DNA of 54,237 nt from CAYRKT01 sp964425005 (GCA_964425005.1 CAYRKT010000004.1:1-54237); one strand, 5' to 3'; shown: positions 8,397 to 16,422, numbered from the stretch's first letter. Translations and numbers: made by a program. Notes: a model not told the origin generated them from the letters alone.

Positions 8397-8430
8397 TATA
8401 ATGACCATGAGGTCTTCCTCATGGTCATTA
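8397..8430 (+). promoter_or_regulatory. TATAAT box overlapped by a 14-bp inverted repeat, upstream of ferritin
   Basis: TATAAT (8397-8402) overlaps the left arm of a perfect 14-bp inverted repeat: TAATGACCATGAGG (8399-8412), 4-base loop TCTT, CCTCATGGTCATTA (8417-8430). A poor -35 candidate, TTACAA, is 18 bases upstream. No U-run follows, so it is not a standard terminator. It could be an operator covering the -10 and start point, or a 5' stem-loop in the ferritin mRNA leader. Confidence 0.55.
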
Positions 8431-8454
8431 TCTTAGGTATCTGTTTCTCAAAGA

Positions 8455-8964
8455 ATGAAAACTTTTGAAGGATATTCCGCTAATGCCCTTGAAGCCCTCT
8501 CTGAGCATGTCCAGCTTGAAGTAATAGCCTCAAACACCTATCTATACTTTGCCCATGTTTGCTACAAGAGAAACCTAGATGCTTATGGGGACCTTTTTGT
8601 TGAGTGGTCTAAAGAGGAGTTGGATCACGCTAGGGAAATGCTTAAGTACCTGGGCGATGTGGGCCATTGCGCCAAGCCCGATGTTTCCTTTTCCCTTTCT
8701 TCTACCGAAGAACTTACTCTGGCAGATACTCTCCTAGCCTCTGTAGAACTAGAGCGCAAAGTTGGAGCTAACATATATCGTATATACAGGCTGGCCCTTT
8801 CTGAGGGGGATGCCGGACTAGTTGAGTTCCTTGCTCCTTTTGCCAGACTCGTGCCTAAGGAGATAAATGAGAAAGAAACCCACCTAGAGAGGGTTCGTCA
8901 ACTTGGCGAGCGCCTTGCCAATGACCTTCTTGGGGAGTTTTTAGAGGGCGTTGATGATAAGTAA
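8455..8964 (+). CDS. Ferritin (ferroxidase, iron storage)
   Basis: 169 residues, a four-helix bundle of the length of bacterial ferritin FtnA (165). The di-iron ligands line up by eye: E22, with the conserved Y29 seven residues on; E55-x-x-H58 in the EELDHARE context; E100 in ELERKVGANI; and a Glu cluster on the fourth long helix (KEINEKETH, about residues 134-142). This is the pattern of a catalytically competent ferritin that oxidises Fe(II) with O2 or H2O2 and stores it as mineral. No methionine haem ligand of a bacterioferritin is obvious. It stands between an orphan and small virion-type genes, with a palindromic promoter region of its own. A phage-borne ferritin is unusual; a protective or iron-sequestering role in the infected cell is inference. 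Confidence 0.85.
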   Translation: MKTFEGYSANALEALSEHVQLEVIASNTYLYFAHVCYKRNLDAYGDLFVEWSKEELDHAREMLKYLGDVGHCAKPDVSFSLSSTEELTLADTLLASVELERKVGANIYRIYRLALSEGDAGLVEFLAPFARLVPKEINEKETHLERVRQLGERLANDLLGEFLEGVDDK

Positions 8965-8994
8965 GTGGTACTATGTTTCTAGTAAGGAGGTTGC

Positions 8995-9426
8995 ATGTCT
9001 GTGGTCAATGCTTACTCAAACTTGATTGGTCTTTACGTTCCTAGGCAAAAATCGGGCACTATCCCCGTGGGAGGCTCCAACCCAAGCGAGGTGGAGTTGG
9101 TTCTTGAGGACAGGGGCCGCCCTGTGTTTCTGGGTAGGGTGAGTGTTACCTTGCCTACTGGGGCCTCACTTTCCTCTTTTATCGTATTTTTTGACTTTCT
9201 TCAGACCAACGGAGTTCAGCCTTCTATCAGGCTTTATGAGCATGACATCCTTCCCGTAGTCCGTGATCTGGGAGGTTCCTACGAGGTGTCCTCTGACATG
9301 TTTGCTTCGGGGGGAAACATTGAGCTTTCCGTAACTGGGTTCAAACTTTCCATAAGCGCCCCTGCTCCAGGGAACCTTGTTTACAAAGCAACCTTCGCCG
9401 TTCCCCTTTCGTACTACATGCCCTAG
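8995..9426 (+). CDS. Hypothetical beta-rich protein, possibly a virion decoration protein
   Basis: 143 residues, almost entirely beta-type sequence. AAGGAGG lies 4 bases before the ATG, an unusually good RBS for this region. The last 25 residues (APAPGNLVYKATFAVPL) resemble the C terminus of the 15256 gene product (APDGFVYTTTFGIP), so the two may share a fold. Small beta-sandwich proteins of this size are common as capsid decoration or fibre-tip modules in phages; that role is a guess. Confidence 0.65.
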   Translation: MSVVNAYSNLIGLYVPRQKSGTIPVGGSNPSEVELVLEDRGRPVFLGRVSVTLPTGASLSSFIVFFDFLQTNGVQPSIRLYEHDILPVVRDLGGSYEVSSDMFASGGNIELSVTGFKLSISAPAPGNLVYKATFAVPLSYYMP

Positions 9427-9447
9427 TAGTTAGATTTCTCTGACACT

Positions 9448-9765
9448 ATGCCTAAGAAGGCCAAGAAAGATAGGAGTTCTAAGGCTTCTGGTACCAAGCT
9501 CTGGCTTGACGATGACTCCTACATCTACTTGAAGTCTGGGGAGTATGTCCGTCAAAAGCTGGCTAGCAGACGGGGGTGTGAGCTTTATCGTACTATTACC
9601 CCCAAACCAGACCGCCGTATCCTCATATGCAGAACTAAAAGTGGAAGGTGGAAAGCCATTTCCATAATGCGTTACATAGGCACAGATTTGCGCACGGTCA
9701 AGGACAAGAGTGAGATCAAGGACATAAAAAAGGCTAGGGAGATAGTAGCCAATAGGGACAAGTAG
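9448..9765 (+). CDS. Small basic hypothetical protein
   Basis: 105 residues, strongly basic (a Lys-rich N terminus, MPKKAKKDRSS, and Lys/Arg clusters throughout). No recognised domain; a nucleic-acid-binding role is plausible from charge alone. It lies 21 bases after the preceding gene and 29 before the spike gene, probably in one transcript. Confidence 0.6.
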   Translation: MPKKAKKDRSSKASGTKLWLDDDSYIYLKSGEYVRQKLASRRGCELYRTITPKPDRRILICRTKSGRWKAISIMRYIGTDLRTVKDKSEIKDIKKAREIVANRDK

Positions 9766-9794
9766 CGTGTTTCTGAGTAAAATAAGGTGAGGCT

Positions 9795-10616
9795 ATGTTG
9801 TTTAACAAAGTTGAGTGGATACCCCATAGAAGAGTGAACCAGGGCTTTTTTCCGGGTATTGTGGTAATCAACGAGGACCCGGACAAGCTTGGCAGGGTGA
9901 AAATAAGGAGCTATGTGTGGGACGGGGTGCCCGATGACAAGCTTCCCTGGGCTATACCGCTGTGGCATGCCTACATTGACACAAATGAGGACCGGGGATG
10001 GTTTTCTGTTCCGGAGATTGGTAGCGAAGTACTCCTTACCTTTCCTTTTGAGGATATTTACTTCCCCGCCTACATTTCCAGAGCCATGTCCGAGCCCCAC
10101 AAGATAACCAATAGGCTTACCAAGAACTACCCGAAGAGGTACGGTTGGATGGACGATGATGAGAACTGGTGGATTGTTGACAAAAAGGACGACTTTATTG
10201 AGCTACGCCACACCTCGGGGCTCATCATTCACATAAATAAGCATGGGGATATAAAAATACTCCACCCTTCAAACAGAAAACTATATGTAGACGCAAAATA
10301 TCTACATACCACCGGGAACATAATAGCTGACGGCTACATTGTTGCTAAGAGGTGGGTTGGTAGCCCGCTGTTTACTTCTGTTGCCACCGAAAACCCTGCT
10401 GGAGGTTCGCCTGGAGATGCTTACAACATAAATCAAGTGGTGCAAAAACTGAATGAGTATATTTCTAAGTACGATTCCCATTTCCACATTGGCAACCTGG
10501 GGGCTCCTACTTCCCCGCCAACTCCTATAGAAACTCCTAAACTGCCCGATGGCGTCCCCTCTCCTGACATGGCCTACCAGGGAGGACACGGAGGCGAACC
10601 TGAGGGCGAGTCGTGA
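9795..10616 (+). CDS. Baseplate spike/assembly protein, gpV/gp5 OB-fold type
   Basis: 273 residues. Residues 18-60 (FPGIVVINEDPDKLGRVKIR, then W....PDDKLPWA) are the standard OB-fold entry of phage baseplate assembly protein V and VgrG/gp5 proteins ('G.V..n.DP...GRV+V+'). The 'VPEIGSEVLLTF' stretch near residue 78 is the family's '.P..G..V...F'. A beta-helical or linker region follows, with a conserved-looking DSHFHIGNLGAP near residue 228. The protein forms the central spike that pierces the host envelope on contraction. AAGGTGAGG precedes the ATG. No lysozyme domain is fused. Confidence 0.85.
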   Translation: MLFNKVEWIPHRRVNQGFFPGIVVINEDPDKLGRVKIRSYVWDGVPDDKLPWAIPLWHAYIDTNEDRGWFSVPEIGSEVLLTFPFEDIYFPAYISRAMSEPHKITNRLTKNYPKRYGWMDDDENWWIVDKKDDFIELRHTSGLIIHINKHGDIKILHPSNRKLYVDAKYLHTTGNIIADGYIVAKRWVGSPLFTSVATENPAGGSPGDAYNINQVVQKLNEYISKYDSHFHIGNLGAPTSPPTPIETPKLPDGVPSPDMAYQGGHGGEPEGES

Positions 10617-10622
10617 TTTGTC

Positions 10623-10651
10623 TTGACAGACCTCTTCTCTTTCTTTACCAT
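10623..10651 (+). promoter_or_regulatory. TTGACA promoter of the RNA ligase
   Basis: TTGACA (10623-10628), 17-base spacer, TACCAT (10646-10651), 11 bases before ATG 10663. The -35 lacks the AAGTC extension. Confidence 0.65.
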
Positions 10652-10662
10652 GTCCTTTAGCG

Positions 10663-11937
10663 ATGGAAGAAAGGGTTAGGGTTTATCAGGCGATACCTTC
10701 CCTTGAGAGGGCTTTTGATATTGCTAAGGACGCAAAGGCTATAGCTTTTAGGACCAGCGAAGAGGGCCTGGTCCTGTTTAACTACCTCTTTTCTGACCAG
10801 CAACTCTGGACCCAGGTACCCGAGTCCAGGAACCTCCGGGGAATAGTCTACGAGCAGACCAGCGGTAGGGTTGTCAGCCTCCCTTTCCACAAGTTTTTCA
10901 ACCCTGGAGAGCCCGCCTCCCCAGACGTTTCTAAGTACGATTTCGGCAAGTCCTTAGTTTCCAAGAAGCACGATGGGTACTTGCTACAGACTTTTGTCTA
11001 CAGGGGAAAGGTATACACTATATCCAGGCACTCATTCAAAGCGCCCCTGGTGCAGACGGTTCTCCAAGGTCTTTGGGACAAAAGGCACGAGCGTTTCGTC
11101 CTCCAGGTTTCAGAAGAATACCCACAGGGTATTACACTCCTTTGGGAGGTGATACACCCCCTTTATCCAGTATTGGAGCTTCCCGAGAAACCTTCTTTGG
11201 TTCTTCTCGCCGCCCGAATGACGGATACTGGGGATTACCTCTTTCCTGTTATTGAGGGTGAAAGTGATCCTCCTTTTGAAGTTAAAACCCTTTCGGTCCC
11301 CTCAAGCTTTTTGTCCGATGGTATTACCGAGGTAGCTCGCTGGCTACCTGTAAGCTCTCTTTTTGAAAACTACTCTTCTTGGAATGATATAAAACAACAA
11401 GTTAAGAGCATTCACAGAAGCGAGGGGTATGTCATTGCCTTGTTTACTCAGGAGGGCTCTGAGTTCGTTTTTGATGATTTTGTGAAGGCTAAGACTCCTT
11501 GGGCATTCAAAGCCTCTCTCTTGTTTGCCAATCCCGGAGATACTTTGGTCAGATCGGTTGTTGAGGACAAAGTTGATGACCTTGTCTATGCGGTCTTGAA
11601 AGATGACCCTCGCCTACAAGCCTTCTCCAGAGCCCACAGAACCCTGCTGAACCACATTTACCTCGCTTACGACTTCGGCCTCGGCCTTTCTCAGAAACAG
11701 GTTGAGGCCAAAGACGCTTACCAGGCCGCCGTTTCCTGGAGCCAGCCCTACGGCAAATACCATCCTGAGTTGCCTTCGGTATTCACCCCTCTCATTATGA
11801 AGGCGTACCGGGGAGCTTCCTTTGAAGAGGTTTGGGAAAACTTTAAGAAACTTATGGAAAATAAGAAAAAGCTAGTGGCGGTGTCCTCTTGGATTGAGCT
11901 TACCCACCAGCTTCACTACGTCGAGCCGGACGGATAA
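10663..11937 (+). CDS. RNA ligase, T4 Rnl1 family
   Basis: 424 residues. It is an ATP-dependent nucleotidyltransferase. Motif I is K102-H-D-G (KHDG) with K102 the AMP-accepting lysine; the 'RGIVY' and 'FFN' blocks ahead of it (residues 59-80) are typical of Rnl1. Motif IV is LLWEVIHP with E162, followed by 'SEGYVI' (E254) and motif V F-V-K-A-K (K275, K277). T4 Rnl1 repairs tRNA anticodon breaks made by host defence nucleases; thermostable homologues are known from Thermus (TS2126) and Rhodothermus (RM378) phages. No polynucleotide kinase partner is seen in the window. It has its own TTGACA promoter. Confidence 0.88.
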   Translation: MEERVRVYQAIPSLERAFDIAKDAKAIAFRTSEEGLVLFNYLFSDQQLWTQVPESRNLRGIVYEQTSGRVVSLPFHKFFNPGEPASPDVSKYDFGKSLVSKKHDGYLLQTFVYRGKVYTISRHSFKAPLVQTVLQGLWDKRHERFVLQVSEEYPQGITLLWEVIHPLYPVLELPEKPSLVLLAARMTDTGDYLFPVIEGESDPPFEVKTLSVPSSFLSDGITEVARWLPVSSLFENYSSWNDIKQQVKSIHRSEGYVIALFTQEGSEFVFDDFVKAKTPWAFKASLLFANPGDTLVRSVVEDKVDDLVYAVLKDDPRLQAFSRAHRTLLNHIYLAYDFGLGLSQKQVEAKDAYQAAVSWSQPYGKYHPELPSVFTPLIMKAYRGASFEEVWENFKKLMENKKKLVAVSSWIELTHQLHYVEPDG

Positions 11938-11948
11938 CCTCTTACTTT

Positions 11949-12446
11949 TCAGAAGTCAGGGTGGGGGTACTCTCTAATACCCAGCCTTTGGCAGGCACAC
12001 TCGTACCTTCCCCTGCCAAAGTCCATGACACAGACCTGGTCCGGGCTTATCCAGGTGGCCTCCTTAAGGACGAACTCGTATACGGAAAGCATTTCTTTTC
12101 CGGTAACGAGCGGCTTCAGCCATTCCATGAATTCACGGAATGTTTCTGAGAATACTTCCGCCTCAAGCCTAGACTCATCTTCCCCTCTTTCACCCCCATC
12201 CTCCAGATACTCCTGGTACCTCTTGTAAAAAGAATGCGCAAAGTCGTTTATGGAACCCTTGAGGTCCTGGGCTAGACTTACGGCCTCCTTCTCGTACTGG
12301 GTGAACCACAGGATGTCCCTTATCTCCCGGCTACGGAGGCTGTACCGGATCACGACGGCGAAACCAAGCCTGCTTTCTTCGGAGCCCTTTTGGAACCAGG
12401 GATCGGCTTCCTCCTTACCCAGTAGAGGCGTTTCTCTGTGAACCAC
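11949..12446 (-). CDS. Hypothetical protein
   Basis: 165 residues from GTG 12446. The reading frame extends to GTG 12455, but AGGAGG (12455-12460) would then sit on the start codon; 8 bases separate it from GTG 12446, the better start. The N-terminal half is mixed, the middle (about residues 65-125) is strongly helical and acidic, and the end contains three cysteines (VCVMDF, ECACQRL) that could bind metal. No family recognised. It has a mirrored TTGTCA promoter. Confidence 0.6.
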   Translation of the reverse strand: MVHRETPLLGKEEADPWFQKGSEESRLGFAVVIRYSLRSREIRDILWFTQYEKEAVSLAQDLKGSINDFAHSFYKRYQEYLEDGGERGEDESRLEAEVFSETFREFMEWLKPLVTGKEMLSVYEFVLKEATWISPDQVCVMDFGRGRYECACQRLGIREYPHPDF

Positions 12447-12473
12447 TCCCATCACCTCCTGCTACCACCTACC

Positions 12474-12502
12474 ATGCTAACCCGCCCTGGTCGTTTTGAC
12501 AA
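12474..12502 (-). promoter_or_regulatory. Minus-strand promoter using the near-palindromic -35 box
   Basis: Reading leftwards: TTGTCA (12502-12497), 17-base spacer, TAGCAT (12479-12474). On the plus strand the same site reads TTGACAAGTC, showing that the box works as a near-palindrome. Confidence 0.55.
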
Positions 12503-12511
12503 GTCTTACCC

Positions 12512-12895
12512 TTACTCTATCCCTAGCTCTATGGGACTTATCTCGGCGGAACCTGTTCCTGGGCCGCTCACTCTCTTTACCACTATATTCATCTTGATAT
12601 AGTTCGTGTACTGGTCCGGAACCGCCTCTATCTCCAGGTCCTTTTGTTCAATCCTGGGCTCCTGCCTTAAGAGTTCGTTGAGTATGGATGCCGCATATGC
12701 TCTAAAAGCCGGATCGTTCGGCTCAAAAAGCAAGTCCTCAATCTCTACCCCTATTTCCGGCTCAAAAATCCTTTCTCCGGGCACCGTGTTCAGCAGGTTG
12801 AAGATGGCTTGCTTCACCGCATCCAGGTTCACTACATTGCCTGGGAGGGTGTTTGAGAGGTCTGAGTAGAATTCGGTTGGTTTGAACTCTGGCAT
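12512..12895 (-). CDS. Baseplate wedge protein, gp25-like
   Basis: 127 residues, the usual gp25 length. The family hallmarks are present: 'V.....I...L.T.PGER.F.PE.G..I..LLFEP.D' (residues 25-60, with NTVPGERIFEPEIG), a helix with 'IL..LL..EPRI' and a beta C terminus. gp25 nucleates the wedge core and the sheath contact in T4-like tails and related contractile machines. AGAGGTGA precedes the ATG. It lies on the minus strand, with the 12.9-15.2 kb orphan immediately upstream in its direction of transcription. Confidence 0.88.
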   Translation of the reverse strand: MPEFKPTEFYSDLSNTLPGNVVNLDAVKQAIFNLLNTVPGERIFEPEIGVEIEDLLFEPNDPAFRAYAASILNELLRQEPRIEQKDLEIEAVPDQYTNYIKMNIVVKRVSGPGTGSAEISPIELGIE

Positions 12896-12940
12896 AAGAT
12901 CACCTCTATCTACATCATTCTATCTTCAGCACACTCTCTG

Positions 12941-15193
12941 CTAGTCTTCCAATAACTCCCTCAGCGGTACTGAAATAACTCTTATCCCCTCCCACCAGGC
13001 TCTTTTTGCAAACACAACCACTACCCACAAGTTGTTTTTCAGCTTTTCTTTTCCTCCCACAAATAGTGTTTCTTTCAGCATTGACATTTTTATTTCTGAG
13101 GAATCCTCAAAATATGCCTCTGATATACTCTCAGCCAGCATTTTCTCAAGGGTAGGTAGAAGCGTGCTTTTTCCCTCCTCAAGGCGGAATGCGAGGTAGT
13201 ATTGGACCGCCTTCCATTCATCGCCAAACGGGTTTTTAAGGTTCAGACTTTTCAGAATTTGATTATTTATGTCTTCAATTACTTCTTCAAAAACTTCCAC
13301 CTCCTTCGAGTGCAGACAGGCCCTTGAGTCCATCATTGACATTACTGCCCAAATAGAGTGCTTTGAGTAGAGTTCGTGGGGAGGAAGATGGAAATCTTTT
13401 CCCAGAACTGATGAAATCTTTTTTTCTAGCTTCCTCACAAAGTCTATAGAATAGGTTTTCCAGTCCTTAGCTTTTTCCAACTTGTTTCTTTCAACAGAAA
13501 TTACCCCTCCAAAAATCCTCGTTCTCGGGTCTGGGCTTATCGGCATTAGGACCACCCCGGCCTCTAGTAGAGCATCAGTGCCATCCCTGATTTGGGCCGG
13601 AAATATAAAGGCATTTGTAAAAACTTCAGATAAGTTCTTTTCTGTTCCCCCAGTAAAAGATTTAGCATCGTAAAAGGTTATCCCTGCTGTTGCGTCTAAC
13701 GACTTTCCCAGAGTTTCCAGCAAGCCCTCTATTCCCTCTTTAGAGTTCTCCAGTCTTTCCATAAGCCACTCCTTCCTTATTGAAGTTCTTATGTTAAGCA
13801 CTTTTTCCTCTTCTGGATCAAATAGAGTAGTTTTTACAACGAAAGTGTCTTCCATTTCTTCTTCTAAGGCCACTCTGACTATTACCTCTTTCTCCATAGG
13901 CATTCCTGCCTTCTGTGCTTCTTGCTTTGCAATCTTCTGCCACGGGTTTGTCCTTATAAGGAGACTAATAGCTTTCTCTACTGATACTTTTGGCAACCTC
14001 ACTCCCAGCTTGAGCAAGTTGTATGTGTTGTTCATAAAAGTTGTCTGTTCGTAAACCCATCGGCTCCTTTCTCCAAAAACTGCTCTTATTGTTCTTTGGA
14101 CATACTCGTCTGTTCTGAGATAGGCCACCGTGCTATCCTCATCTTCTCCCATTCCCAGCGTTCCTACTATTCCTACCCCCTCTTCTGTTATTACATCTCT
14201 CATAGATGCATAGCTCAGCCCGTCTGTGGGTACGGATATATCTGAGGAGTCGTAGTAAATAGACGACAAAACCCTGGGAAGGTCGTCGTACCTTCTTATA
14301 TCCTCTGAAACAATGCTCTCTTTCCATTTCCCTGAACTGGTGGCAAGGTAGTATTTTTTCGGGTCCATTCCTTCCCCTTTTACTTCTTCTTCCAGTTCCT
14401 TTCTAAAGTTTGGTATTGGGAAAAGAGTTAGGTGCAGTAGAACCCTGTTTGCTTCCTCGCTATTAACCACGTCTTTTCCCTTGAATATGGCTAGTGTTCT
14501 TTCTAGTAGCTCTTTGTACAGAGAGGCCATCTTGCTGTTCCAGCCCATAGTTTCCCCTGCAATAAGAACGCTCAGGAAAAAGTTTGACAGCCTTCTAAAT
14601 GTATTTTCAATCATTATTTTGACGAAGTACCCAGAGTCAGAGTAGTCCCTCCAACCCTCTTCTTTAAATACTGAACAGAGTCCAAGTTTAGGGAAGTTTT
14701 CTTCCTCGCAAAGACCTCTTTTCTTCAGGGCAAGGCAAATCTTTCCTTCTTCTCCAAAGTACAGGTTTTTGTTGTTTTTAAAGTCACTGCTCAAAGCAGA
14801 AGCTTTTATTAGAAAATCCCTTGCCGTGTTCTCTTTAAGGGATTCTAAAAAGTAGACACAAACCCCGTAAAAGACCTTGAAACGGTCAAAGTAGATAAGT
14901 TTAGCTATGTCATCCGGAGGAGGGTCTATAACATCTTCCCGGTCATATTCACCAGAGATAATCCTGCTGTAACTCCTTCCTATAAGGAACATAGGCATAG
15001 AGGCGGCAATGAGGGCCTTCACTAGGGAAGTGTGGCCTTTTATCAGCCTTTCCTTTTGCTTCTTCAACTCCTCTTTGCTGTTTTNNNNNNNNNNNNNNNN
15101 NNNNNNNNNNNNNNNNNNNNNNNNNNNNNNNNNNNNNNNNNNNNNNNNNNNNNNNNNNNNNNNNNNNNNNNNNNNNNNNNNNNNGTTTTCCAT
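12941..15193 (-). CDS. Large orphan protein, possible distant member of the paralogue family
   Basis: About 750 residues if the 100-N gap is counted; the exact length is unknown. The start ATG at 15193 is 7 bases after TATCAT, so the mRNA is leaderless; the longer frame from 15226 would lie over the promoter. The sequence is helical and rich in Glu/Lys with no known domain. About 125 residues from the C terminus a block reading RACLHSKEVEVFEE recalls the [LV]C[LIV][GN] block of the 37-54 kb paralogues, followed as there by a helix and a beta-rich end. Kinship is tentative. It sits between gp25 and a divergent gene. Confidence 0.7.
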   Translation of the reverse strand: MENXXXXXXXXXXXXXXXXXXXXXXXXXXXXXXXXXXNSKEELKKQKERLIKGHTSLVKALIAASMPMFLIGRSYSRIISGEYDREDVIDPPPDDIAKLIYFDRFKVFYGVCVYFLESLKENTARDFLIKASALSSDFKNNKNLYFGEEGKICLALKKRGLCEEENFPKLGLCSVFKEEGWRDYSDSGYFVKIMIENTFRRLSNFFLSVLIAGETMGWNSKMASLYKELLERTLAIFKGKDVVNSEEANRVLLHLTLFPIPNFRKELEEEVKGEGMDPKKYYLATSSGKWKESIVSEDIRRYDDLPRVLSSIYYDSSDISVPTDGLSYASMRDVITEEGVGIVGTLGMGEDEDSTVAYLRTDEYVQRTIRAVFGERSRWVYEQTTFMNNTYNLLKLGVRLPKVSVEKAISLLIRTNPWQKIAKQEAQKAGMPMEKEVIVRVALEEEMEDTFVVKTTLFDPEEEKVLNIRTSIRKEWLMERLENSKEGIEGLLETLGKSLDATAGITFYDAKSFTGGTEKNLSEVFTNAFIFPAQIRDGTDALLEAGVVLMPISPDPRTRIFGGVISVERNKLEKAKDWKTYSIDFVRKLEKKISSVLGKDFHLPPHELYSKHSIWAVMSMMDSRACLHSKEVEVFEEVIEDINNQILKSLNLKNPFGDEWKAVQYYLAFRLEEGKSTLLPTLEKMLAESISEAYFEDSSEIKMSMLKETLFVGGKEKLKNNLWVVVVFAKRAWWEGIRVISVPLRELLED
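15085..15184. other. Assembly gap of exactly 100 N
   Basis: The gap falls after the third codon of the minus-strand orphan. GTTTT stands on both sides; collapsing it would join ATG-GAA-AAC to AGC-AAA in frame, but a 5-base match can be chance. True gap size is unknown. Confidence 0.95.
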
Positions 15194-15200
15194 AGCACCT

Positions 15201-15206
15201 ATGATA
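15201..15206 (-). promoter_or_regulatory. Leaderless -10 element TATCAT
   Basis: On the minus strand TATCAT ends 7 bases before the ATG at 15193. It lies 14 bases from the -35 box of the divergent plus-strand promoter. Confidence 0.55.
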
Positions 15207-15219
15207 CCACTTTGTGGTC

Positions 15220-15248
15220 TTGACACCCAGTTTGTTCGGTGTTACTCT
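15220..15248 (+). promoter_or_regulatory. TTGACA promoter of the 15256 gene
   Basis: TTGACA (15220-15225), 17-base spacer, TACTCT (15243-15248), 7 bases before ATG 15256: a full promoter that still gives a leaderless mRNA. Confidence 0.65.
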
Positions 15249-15255
15249 TGTGAAT

Positions 15256-15651
15256 ATGGAGGAGTTCTCTACCAGCCAGCAGGACCAACAGGAAAGCCAG
15301 GATCAGGGGTACACTATCCTCCTTCCAGCCTCGTCTTTGGTCAAGCTGGAGTGGTTGGACAGGGGCTCCGGCTTGGCTCTTATGACTTACGATATTACTG
15401 AGGAAAGCGGCTTCGTTGGCGCTTACTACAACATTTCTGTTAGCGTTCTTGAGGACGCCGAGCTTGGTATTTACAACAACTTCTTTGAGTTTGAGGAGGA
15501 CAAGCCCCTGGCCCTTCCTAGGGGCCAGGTGCGCCTCTCTTTAGGCTCTAATAGGGATGGTAGAGAGCATCGTTCCGTTTTCATCCGCTTGGTAGCACCT
15601 GACGGCTTTGTGTATACCACCACTTTCGGCATACCTGATCTCGCTGAGTAG
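15256..15651 (+). CDS. Hypothetical beta-rich protein
   Basis: 131 residues from ATG 15256, chosen because the upstream in-frame GTG (15214) precedes the promoter. A Gln/Ser-rich first 15 residues precede a beta-sandwich-like body. The C-terminal block APDGFVYTTTFGIP resembles that of the 8995 gene, suggesting a shared fold. Function unknown; a minor virion protein is possible. Confidence 0.62.
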   Translation: MEEFSTSQQDQQESQDQGYTILLPASSLVKLEWLDRGSGLALMTYDITEESGFVGAYYNISVSVLEDAELGIYNNFFEFEEDKPLALPRGQVRLSLGSNRDGREHRSVFIRLVAPDGFVYTTTFGIPDLAE

Positions 15652-15672
15652 AGTTTCCCTGGCTGTCTGTCT

Positions 15673-16422
15673 ATGGCCCTTGAAACGCCCCCTCTTCTTT
15701 ACAGTTTTCCACACTTTTCAACCCAGCTGGGAGTGTTTTTCTTGGGAGACTGGCTTGAGGTACTTGAGAACTTTCCTGACGAAACTTTTGACCTATTGAT
15801 TACTGATCCCCCTTATGGGGTAGGTTCTAAGGACAAATACGTCACTTGCCATAGCGACGATCTCTACGATGTAGACAAGTTTGCTGTCAAAATGTTCCGC
15901 CTTTTGAAGGACGGGTCAAGGGCTTTTGTTTTTAGCGCCCAGAAAACTCTTTTTCAGGTGGTGTCTGGGTTTGAGTCCTCTGGGTTCAAGCTCCATCAGA
16001 TATTGGTCTGGCACAGACCCAACCTCCGGGCGGGCACTTCCGTTAAAATGTACGACTACACCTCCGTATATGAAAATATATTGCTTTTTCATAAAGGAAA
16101 GCCAAAGAAGAAGATATCAAGAGTACCCTGGGCACACAATACTGACATATTAAGGTATCCAGCACCTCAAGGAAACTACAGAAGCGATAAAAGATATCAC
16201 CACCACCAAAAACCCCTGCCCCTCGCTGAACACCTCATAGTTTCTTCTACCGAAGAAGGGGATTTTATCATCGATCCTTTTGCTGGCGCTGGTACATTCC
16301 CGCTGGCCGCTGAGAAGCATGGTAGAAGGTGGGTGGGAGTGGAAATAATACCGGAGTTCTTTGAGATATCGAAGTGCCGTCTCCATAACTATCTTTTAAA
16401 CACAAATACCCCATGCCGCTAG
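15673..16422 (+). CDS. DNA methyltransferase, beta-class N4-cytosine/N6-adenine
   Basis: 249 residues. Catalytic motif IV D45-P-P-Y comes before the SAM-binding motif I D201-P-F-A-G-A-G-T, the order of beta-class amino-methyltransferases. HQKPLPLAEHLI (178-189) is the usual 'QKP..L...+I' that precedes motif I. It transfers a methyl group from SAM to an exocyclic amine of adenine or cytosine; the sequence preference cannot be read. No restriction endonuclease is adjacent, so it is a solitary enzyme, probably protecting phage DNA from host restriction. It lies directly upstream of the polymerase promoter. Confidence 0.88.
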   Translation: MALETPPLLYSFPHFSTQLGVFFLGDWLEVLENFPDETFDLLITDPPYGVGSKDKYVTCHSDDLYDVDKFAVKMFRLLKDGSRAFVFSAQKTLFQVVSGFESSGFKLHQILVWHRPNLRAGTSVKMYDYTSVYENILLFHKGKPKKKISRVPWAHNTDILRYPAPQGNYRSDKRYHHHQKPLPLAEHLIVSSTEEGDFIIDPFAGAGTFPLAAEKHGRRWVGVEIIPEFFEISKCRLHNYLLNTNTPCR

